Assembly (NCBI GenBank): GCA_021815905.1
Contig: JAKAZP010000209.1
Span: forward strand, 1-5,173
Origin: Pseudomonadota bacterium
GTDB lineage: Bacteria > Pseudomonadota > Gammaproteobacteria > Steroidobacterales > Steroidobacteraceae
Length of the DNA stretch: 5,173 nucleotides
Direction: 5' to 3'
This document shows, piece after piece, positions 1 to 5,173 of the stretch. The position numbers and the translations under genes are program-made. Position 1 is the stretch's first letter; the number at the start of each line of letters is the position of its first letter. The notes beneath the pieces are model-generated. The model was not told the DNA's origin and ran no database searches. It saw only the letters and a program-made list of their open reading frames with translations.

Positions 1-2070
1 ATTCCGGTGCTCTCGCTCACCGGGTATTTCGACCGGGGCGAGGCCGGAGCGCTGCACTATTTCATCGGGCACTACCGTTACGATCGCACCGCCGACCAGA
101 AGCTCCTCATCGGACCGTACGACGCGAGCGCGATGCGCACCGGCCGCGCGCTGCCCGTGGTCGGCGGATACCGCACCGATCCCGCCGCGGTCGTGGATCT
201 TCGCACCCTGCAGTTCGAGTGGTTCTCGTACGTGCTCCTCAACAGCAACGCGCCGCCGCTGCTCGCCGGTCGCGTCAACTTCCAGCTGATGGGGACCAAC
301 ACCTGGAGGCACGCTTCGAGCCTCGCCGACATGTCGAGCGGGAAGTCGAGGCTGTTCCTGGTGCCTGATCCCGACGGCGGCTCGAACCGGCTGTCCTGGC
401 GTCAGTCGAGGACGCGCGCATCGGTCACGCTCACCGTCGATCTGGCGCGGCACTCGCGCGCGCCGAAGACCTCGCGGCAGATCCTCTCCGGCCGCGTGCC
501 GCTCAGACACGGACTCGCGTTCGTGAGCGAGCCGCTGCCGGTGCCGCTCGGAATCGCCGGAAGCTTCTCGGGAGTGCTGCGACTCGTGAGCAACAAGGCC
601 GACTTCGATCTGTCGCTGTCGCTTTACGAGCTGTTGCCCGACGGGCGCTACCTGCGGCTGTTCGCTCCCGCCGAGGCCTTCCGGGCGAGCTATGCGCGCG
701 CTCCCCACGAGCGGCATCTGCTGCGCCCCGGCGGCTTCGAATGGCTTCCGTTCGAGGGCGAGCGCCTGACCGCCGTGCAGCTCGTGCCGGGCTCGAGACT
801 CGTGCTGGTGCTGCGCGTCAACGACCGGCCCGGCGAGCAGATCAACTACGGCACCGGGGGCAGCGTGAGTGCCGCCGGAGCGTGGGCCGGCCGCGTGCCG
901 CTCAGGCTGCGCCTGCTCGCCGGAAGCTACATCGACCTGCCGCTCGCGCGCGAGCATCCGGCGCGGCCGAAAGCGGCCCCGCCGCCGCGCTGCGCCGCCG
1001 GCAGCGGCGCGCCGACACCCAACGCCGTCGCGCTCAGGCCCGCTCCGGGCGGGCCGGATCTGCCCGCGCGTCCCGCGCCCGGGCCGGGGGACTGTGCGCC
1101 GGGATCTCCCGCGTATAGCATTCCGGTCATGATCCGGGTCATCGATTCGCACACGGCCGGGGAGCCCACGCGGCTCGTGCTCGAGGGAGGCCCCGAGCTC
1201 GGTGAGGGACCGCTCAGCGAGCGGCTCGAGCGCTTCCGCGTCCGGTTCGATCGCTATCGGCGCGCCATCGTCAACGAGCCGCGCGGCTCGGACGCGCTGG
1301 TCGGCGCGTTGCTCTGCCGCCCGCATCGGGCGGATTGTCAGCTCGGGGTCATCTTCTTCAACAACGTCGGCTATCTCGGCATGTGCGGCCACGGCACCAT
1401 CGGACTCATCGCCTCGCTCGCGCACGCCGGGCGCTGCGAGCCGGGGAGGCTGCGGATCGACACGCCGGTCGGGCCCGTGGACGCGCATCTGCATGCCGAC
1501 GGGCGCGTCGACGTGACGAACGTGAGGAGCTTTCGCAAGGCGAAGGCGCTCGCGGTCGAGCTGCCCGGCGCCGGCCCGATCGAGGGCGATGTGGCCTGGG
1601 GGGGCAACTGGTTCTTTCTCGCCGAGCCGCGGTCGCTCGACATTCATCTGCGCAATCTCGAGCCGCTCACCGCGTTCGCGAAAGCCCTGCGGCTGGCGGT
1701 CAACGGGCAGGGCCAGGCGCAGGTCGATCACGTCGAGCTCTTCGGCCCCGCCACCGTGCCCGGAGCGCGCAGCCGCAACTTCGTGCTCTGCCCGGGCGGG
1801 GCCTACGATCGCTCGCCTTGCGGCACCGGCACGAGCGCGAAGCTCGCGTGCCTCGCGGCCGACGGCAAGCTCGCCGAGGGCGAGCCGTGGGTCCAGGAAA
1901 GCCTGATCGGCAGCACCTTCACCGCACGCTACCGCTGGCACGACCGCGATCGCGGCGAGATCGTGCCGACCATCACCGGCACCGCTCACGTGACCTCCGA
2001 GGCGCTCCTCACGCTCGATCCCGAGGATCCGTTCTGCTGGGGTATCGGCGGCATCGAGCCGATTGATTGA
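1..2070 (+). CDS. CocE/NonD-family hydrolase (C-terminal part) fused in frame to 4-hydroxyproline 2-epimerase; 5' end outside window
   Basis: One frame is open from base 1 to the TGA at 2068-2070, and the true start lies upstream. Residues are counted with the codon at 7 as 1. Residues 1-115 look like the end of the alpha/beta-hydrolase domain of CocE/NonD (S15) proteins: GYFD at 6-9 would carry the acid of the triad, and IGPYDAS at 35-41 sits where the family usually has GPWSH-like residues with the catalytic His. The nucleophile Ser would be upstream, out of view. Residues about 160-313 resemble the X-Pro dipeptidyl-peptidase C-terminal jelly-roll domain (FVSEPLPVP at 172-180, FRASYARAP at 225-233, INYGTG at 279-284, SYIDLPL at 307-313). 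A Pro/Ala-rich stretch (317-374) follows, then the complete epimerase from Met375. No other frame ends the hydrolase soon after its last domain. The ORF could be a real two-domain protein, or a hydrolase that lost its stop while the epimerase is made from its own start. Substrate of the hydrolase is unknown. Confidence 0.72.
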   Translation: MPVLSLTGYFDRGEAGALHYFIGHYRYDRTADQKLLIGPYDASAMRTGRALPVVGGYRTDPAAVVDLRTLQFEWFSYVLLNSNAPPLLAGRVNFQLMGTNTWRHASSLADMSSGKSRLFLVPDPDGGSNRLSWRQSRTRASVTLTVDLARHSRAPKTSRQILSGRVPLRHGLAFVSEPLPVPLGIAGSFSGVLRLVSNKADFDLSLSLYELLPDGRYLRLFAPAEAFRASYARAPHERHLLRPGGFEWLPFEGERLTAVQLVPGSRLVLVLRVNDRPGEQINYGTGGSVSAAGAWAGRVPLRLRLLAGSYIDLPLAREHPARPKAAPPPRCAAGSGAPTPNAVALRPAPGGPDLPARPAPGPGDCAPGSPAYSIPVMIRVIDSHTAGEPTRLVLEGGPELGEGPLSERLERFRVRFDRYRRAIVNEPRGSDALVGALLCRPHRADCQLGVIFFNNVGYLGMCGHGTIGLIASLAHAGRCEPGRLRIDTPVGPVDAHLHADGRVDVTNVRSFRKAKALAVELPGAGPIEGDVAWGGNWFFLAEPRSLDIHLRNLEPLTAFAKALRLAVNGQGQAQVDHVELFGPATVPGARSRNFVLCPGGAYDRSPCGTGTSAKLACLAADGKLAEGEPWVQESLIGSTFTARYRWHDRDRGEIVPTITGTAHVTSEALLTLDPEDPFCWGIGGIEPID
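955..1128 (+). other. Pro/Ala-rich low-complexity linker joining hydrolase and epimerase frames
   Basis: These 58 codons come after the last recognisable hydrolase motif (SYIDLPL) and before the epimerase Met. About half of the encoded residues are Pro or Ala, with some Gly, Arg and two Cys, and no recognisable fold. The stretch has no stop in this frame. The other two forward frames stop only at 1118 and 1132, so a single frameshift would still leave the hydrolase with an unusually long tail. It may be a flexible inter-domain linker, or former intergenic DNA now read through after loss of a stop codon. The composition fits either view. Confidence 0.5.
1116..1121 (+). promoter_or_regulatory. 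Candidate -10 box (TAGCAT) for a leaderless epimerase transcript
   Basis: TAGCAT, within the AT-rich run TATAGCATT, stands out in very GC-rich DNA and fits TAnnnT. It ends seven bases before the ATG at 1129, so a transcript would begin at or next to the start codon. No purine-rich ribosome-binding site lies between. No convincing -35 hexamer is seen at 16-18 bases upstream. Promoter function is inferred, not shown. Confidence 0.4.
1129..2070 (+). CDS. 4-hydroxyproline 2-epimerase (proline racemase superfamily), as a stand-alone product from an internal ATG
   Basis: From ATG 1129 the product is 313 residues, the usual full length of this family. The enzymes interconvert trans-4-hydroxy-L-proline and cis-4-hydroxy-D-proline in the cytoplasm, using two cysteines as acid/base pair and no cofactor. 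Visible motifs are DSHTAGEPTR (6-15), MCGHGTIG with Cys86, the conserved Asp200-His201 in VDHVELFG, and DRSPCGTGTSAK with Cys231. Both catalytic Cys are present, which argues against a trans-3-hydroxyproline dehydratase (where the second is Thr). WGGNWFFL (155-162) and the ending DPFCWGIGG are typical of the 4-hydroxyproline branch rather than true proline racemase, but substrate was judged from memory of motifs only. There is no Shine-Dalgarno before 1129; a TAnnnT box lies seven bases upstream, suggesting leaderless initiation. The frame is also open into the upstream hydrolase. The usual partners (D-hydroxyproline oxidase, deaminase, ketoglutarate semialdehyde dehydrogenase) are not nearby. 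Confidence 0.88.
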   Translation: MIRVIDSHTAGEPTRLVLEGGPELGEGPLSERLERFRVRFDRYRRAIVNEPRGSDALVGALLCRPHRADCQLGVIFFNNVGYLGMCGHGTIGLIASLAHAGRCEPGRLRIDTPVGPVDAHLHADGRVDVTNVRSFRKAKALAVELPGAGPIEGDVAWGGNWFFLAEPRSLDIHLRNLEPLTAFAKALRLAVNGQGQAQVDHVELFGPATVPGARSRNFVLCPGGAYDRSPCGTGTSAKLACLAADGKLAEGEPWVQESLIGSTFTARYRWHDRDRGEIVPTITGTAHVTSEALLTLDPEDPFCWGIGGIEPID

Positions 2071-2090
2071 GACGCCCGGCACTCGATGCC
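2050..2090. repeat. Inverted repeat spanning the epimerase stop codon
   Basis: GGCATCGAG at 2050-2058 is perfectly complementary to CTCGATGCC at 2082-2090 (9 bp), with a 23-base loop that contains the TGA at 2068-2070. Its right arm ends exactly where the next hairpin (2091) begins, so the two helices could stack in RNA. It could act as a 3'-end structure of the upstream transcript. There is no following T-run, so it is not a classical intrinsic terminator. Confidence 0.5.
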
Positions 2091-2116
2091 CTCGAGCCTC
2101 GAGCCCGAGGCTCGAG
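2091..2116. repeat. Strong hairpin: 11-bp perfect stem, 4-base loop, downstream of the epimerase
   Basis: The left arm CTCGAGCCTCG (2091-2101) and right arm CGAGGCTCGAG (2106-2116) are perfect complements around the loop AGCC. It begins 21 bases after the stop codon at 2068-2070, where a transcript-ending or mRNA-stabilising hairpin would be expected. No T-tract follows, so an intrinsic terminator of the E. coli kind is not supported. The right arm can also pair with CGAGCCTCG at 2133-2141 (9 bp), giving an alternative, mutually exclusive hairpin. Confidence 0.6.
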
Positions 2117-2146
2117 CCTGCACGAGCCTGCACGAGCCTCGAGCCC
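2093..2146 (+). repeat. Short repeat cluster of CGAGCCT/CGAGCCC units
   Basis: The 14-mer CGAGCCTCGAGCCC occurs at 2093-2106 and again at 2133-2146. Between them CGAGCCTGCA is repeated in tandem at 2113-2122 and 2123-2132. The seven-base core CGAGCC(T/C) therefore appears six times in 54 bases on this strand, plus an inverted copy at 2107-2113 that forms the hairpin. This looks like local slippage or duplication in the intergenic region. A protein-binding array is possible but unsupported. Confidence 0.6.
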
Positions 2147-2166
2147 GGCCGGGTACGCCCCTGCGC

Positions 2167-2172
2167 TATGCT
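2167..2172 (+). promoter_or_regulatory. Candidate -10 box (TATGCT) for the glyoxalase/acetolactate synthase unit
   Basis: TATGCT matches four of six positions of TATAAT and fits TAnnnT. It ends six bases before the ATG at 2179, so the transcript would start at or very near the start codon. A GAGG lies at 2174-2177, but only one base from the ATG, too close for normal Shine-Dalgarno use. This mirrors the arrangement in front of 1129. No good -35 element is visible. Confidence 0.45.
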
Positions 2173-2178
2173 TGAGGC

Positions 2179-2834
2179 ATGCGCGGCATCATCATTCCGG
2201 TCACTCCCTTTCAGCAGAATTGCTCCGTCGTCTGGGACGAGCGCAGCGGCCGCGCCGCCGTGATCGATCCGGGGGGAGATCTCGAGCGAGTGCTCGGTGA
2301 GGTCGAAGGCCACCATCTCACCCTGGAGAAGATTCTGCTGACGCACGCGCATCTCGATCACTGCGCCGCGACCGCGACGCTCGCGAGAGCGAAACGACTT
2401 CCGATCGAGGGACCGCACAGGGACGACCGGTTCTGGATCGAGGCTCTGCCGCAGGCGGCCGCGCAGTTCGGCTTCCCGCCCGCCGAGACGTTCGAGCCCG
2501 ATCGCTGGCTCGAGCACGGAGATCGGGTCACGGTGGGCGAGGAGACGCTCGAAGTGCTGCACTGTCCGGGGCATACGCCCGGCCACGTGGTGTTCTTTCA
2601 TCGCGGCGCGCGCTGCGCCTGGGTGGGCGATGTGATCTTTGCGGGCTCGATCGGGCGCACGGACTTTCCCCGGGGCGACCACGAGACGCTCATCCGGTCG
2701 ATCCGCGAGCGGCTGTTCCCGCTCGGCGACGACGTGCGCTTCGTGCCGGGGCACGGGCCGATGTCGAGCTTCGGCGCCGAGCGCCGAACCAACCCCTTCG
2801 TGGCCGACCGGCTGTTCGCCGCGGCGGGCGCCTC

Positions 2835-2838
<4 letters not shown>
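2179..2838 (+). CDS. gloC: GloC/YcbL-type hydroxyacylglutathione hydrolase (glyoxalase II), metallo-beta-lactamase fold
   Basis: This 219-residue protein is a close match to E. coli GloC (YcbL, about 215 residues), a cytoplasmic hydrolase that splits S-D-lactoylglutathione into D-lactate and glutathione at the end of methylglyoxal detoxification. The start IIPVTPFQQNC, the metal motif THAHLDH (55-61), HCPGHTPGH (128-136), Asp151 in WVGDVIF, GRTDFPRGDHETLI (from about 158), and LGDDVRFVPGHGP with His192 are all visible. These supply the expected two-metal ligand set: His56, His58, Asp60, His61, His132, Asp151 and His192. The short form without the C-terminal domain of GloB marks it as type II/GloC-like. 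ATG 2179 is chosen because it places the N-terminal strand exactly as in the family. The stop overlaps the next start as ATGA, so translation of the two genes is probably coupled. A generic thioester hydrolase role remains possible. Confidence 0.92.
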
Positions 2839-4478
<1,640 letters not shown>

Positions 4479-4590
4479 CGATAAGACGCCGCGCGGCGCG
4501 AAATCCTCCAGCACGCCTGCGACTGCCGCGGCGCGTCGATTTTCGCCTCCTCCCATGGTAGGGTTACCACAAGCCAACCTTGCCGACCGG
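4479..4590. other. Spacer between acetolactate synthase-like gene and sigma factor gene
   Basis: This stretch of 112 bases has no recognisable gene. It contains a 12-bp self-complementary sequence CGCCGCGCGGCG (4487-4498) just after the TAA stop. With no T-run behind it, this is not a convincing terminator. TGGTAGGGT at 4556-4564 resembles an extended -10 element (TGnTAnnnT) that would place a transcript start around 4570, shortly before ATG 4591. A TCGATT at 4536-4541 is at 17-base spacing but is a poor -35. Any promoter here is weakly supported. Confidence 0.3.
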
Positions 4591-5133
4591 ATGAGCTCCG
4601 CCCCAGACAAACTCGCCGACGTGACCTCGGGCGCCGAGCTCGCCGCCCGCTATTCCGGGCCGTTGCTCAGTTACTTCCTGCGACGCGTGCGCAATCACGC
4701 CCAGGCCGAGGATCTGGTGCAGGAGGTGCTGCTGCGCGTCCTTCGAGCGGGCGAGTCCGAGCGGATCGAGCACCCGGAGAGCTACGTCTTCAAGGTCGCG
4801 GCCAATCTGCTGAAGGATCTGCGGCGGCACGAGTCACGGCACCCGGATCTCGCCTCCGGGCCCCTGCGCGAGGATTCCGCCGAGTCGATCGAGGACGCCC
4901 TCGTCGAGGAGCGCTCGCCCGAGCGGGTCCTGCTCGGGGAAACCACGCTGGCACAGGTGTTGCAGGCGTTGGGTGAGCTCAATGAGATGACGCGCAACGT
5001 GTTCGTTCTCTTTCGCCTCGAGCACATGAAGCAGAAGGACATCGCGGCCCTCTACGGCATCGCGCAAAGCACCGTGGAGAAGCACGTGATGCGGGCCGTG
5101 CTGCATCTCGCCCGCAGGTGCGCGACCCCATGA
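4591..5133 (+). CDS. FecI-like ECF RNA polymerase sigma factor
   Basis: The 180-residue product has the ECF plan of only sigma regions 2 and 4. Region 2 covers about residues 16-83 (AEDLVQEVLLRVLRA at 39-53, YVFKVAANLLKDLRR at 65-79), an acidic linker lies at 92-118, and region 4 covers about 119-175 (NEMTRNVFVLFRLE at 131-144, then the helix-turn-helix KDIAALYGIAQSTVEKHV at 149-166). STVEKHV and the NVFVLFRLE style point to the FecI branch, usually controlled by a membrane FecR anti-sigma and a TonB-dependent transducer. It would redirect RNA polymerase to a small set of promoters; targets cannot be read here. Start choice is uncertain: ATG 4555 in the same frame adds 12 residues, and neither ATG has a clear Shine-Dalgarno. 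4591 is preferred because region 2 then begins at a normal distance and a -10-like element lies just upstream. Its TGA overlaps the next ATG. Confidence 0.9.
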   Translation: MSSAPDKLADVTSGAELAARYSGPLLSYFLRRVRNHAQAEDLVQEVLLRVLRAGESERIEHPESYVFKVAANLLKDLRRHESRHPDLASGPLREDSAESIEDALVEERSPERVLLGETTLAQVLQALGELNEMTRNVFVLFRLEHMKQKDIAALYGIAQSTVEKHVMRAVLHLARRCATP

Positions 5134-5173
5134 GCGCGCAGGCCGAGCCCGACCGCCTCGAGCAGGCCGCCGC
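5130..5173 (+). CDS. Start of a downstream gene, probably FecR-type anti-sigma factor (cut off by window end)
   Basis: ATG 5130 overlaps the sigma factor stop as ATGA. The frame stays open to the window edge, giving 14 residues (MSAQAEPDRLEQAA) plus two bases. FecI-type sigma genes are nearly always followed directly by fecR. An N-terminus with EQAA is compatible with the start of FecR proteins, where a Glu/Gln-Ala-Ala-Trp stretch is common. The identification rests mostly on position and coupling, because too little protein is visible for a domain call. If correct, it is an inner-membrane regulator that holds and activates the sigma factor in response to an outer-membrane receptor. Confidence 0.6.
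   Translation, partial: MSAQAEPDRLEQAA

Noticed and set aside
741..1132. Open frames in the other two forward frames over the hydrolase end and linker (to 1118 and 1132)
   Set aside because: They give Arg/Ala/Pro-rich translations without motifs. I considered them as evidence of a frameshift ending the hydrolase, but neither stops close to the normal family C-terminus.
2144..2153. Palindrome CCCGGCCGGG upstream of gloC as an operator
   Set aside because: It is a short GC-only palindrome with no second copy in the window and no nearby regulator gene; chance is sufficient.
4487..4498. Palindrome CGCCGCGCGGCG after the acetolactate synthase-like gene as a terminator
   Set aside because: It can form only a very short stem once a loop is allowed, and no T-run follows. 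Such palindromes are expected by chance in DNA this GC-rich.

Overview
This is a GC-rich window (well over 60 % G+C by eye, with G or C at most third codon positions) from a bacterial chromosome. All genes are on the + strand. Protein content suggests a high-GC Proteobacterium, probably a gammaproteobacterium: a GloC/YcbL glyoxalase II very close to the E. coli type, a FecI-like ECF sigma factor and the start of what is probably a FecR-type partner. This placement is an inference; no rRNA or marker gene is present.

Layout. (1) 1-2070 is one uninterrupted reading frame, open at the left edge. It starts inside a CocE/NonD (X-Pro dipeptidyl-peptidase S15-like) hydrolase, runs through a Pro/Ala-rich stretch of about 58 residues, and continues in frame into a complete 4-hydroxyproline 2-epimerase (proline racemase superfamily). 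An ATG at 1129, preceded by a -10-like box and no Shine-Dalgarno, could also give a free-standing 313-residue epimerase. (2) 2071-2178 is a short intergenic region rich in inverted and tandem repeats. (3) 2179-4478 is a two-gene, translationally coupled (ATGA overlap) unit: a GloC-type glyoxalase II and a ThDP-dependent acetolactate synthase-like enzyme with no small-subunit gene beside it. (4) 4479-4590 is a short spacer. (5) 4591-5133 encodes a FecI-like ECF sigma factor. Its stop overlaps, again as ATGA, the start of a gene cut off by the right edge (5130-5173), probably the FecR-like anti-sigma.

How the genes may work together. The epimerase would be the first step of hydroxyproline catabolism, but no other step is present. 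The glyoxalase/acetolactate synthase pair both sit near pyruvate and overflow metabolism (S-lactoylglutathione to lactate; pyruvate to acetolactate). A shared physiological role is inferred only from coupling. The sigma/anti-sigma pair looks like a separate regulatory cassette whose targets lie outside the window.

Novelty. I see no CRISPR, tRNA, rRNA, phage or IS element. The most unusual items are the hydrolase-epimerase fusion frame, the probable loss of the hydrolase's catalytic His, the repeated 'TAnnnT box just before ATG without SD' arrangement, and the nested hairpins at 2050-2116.
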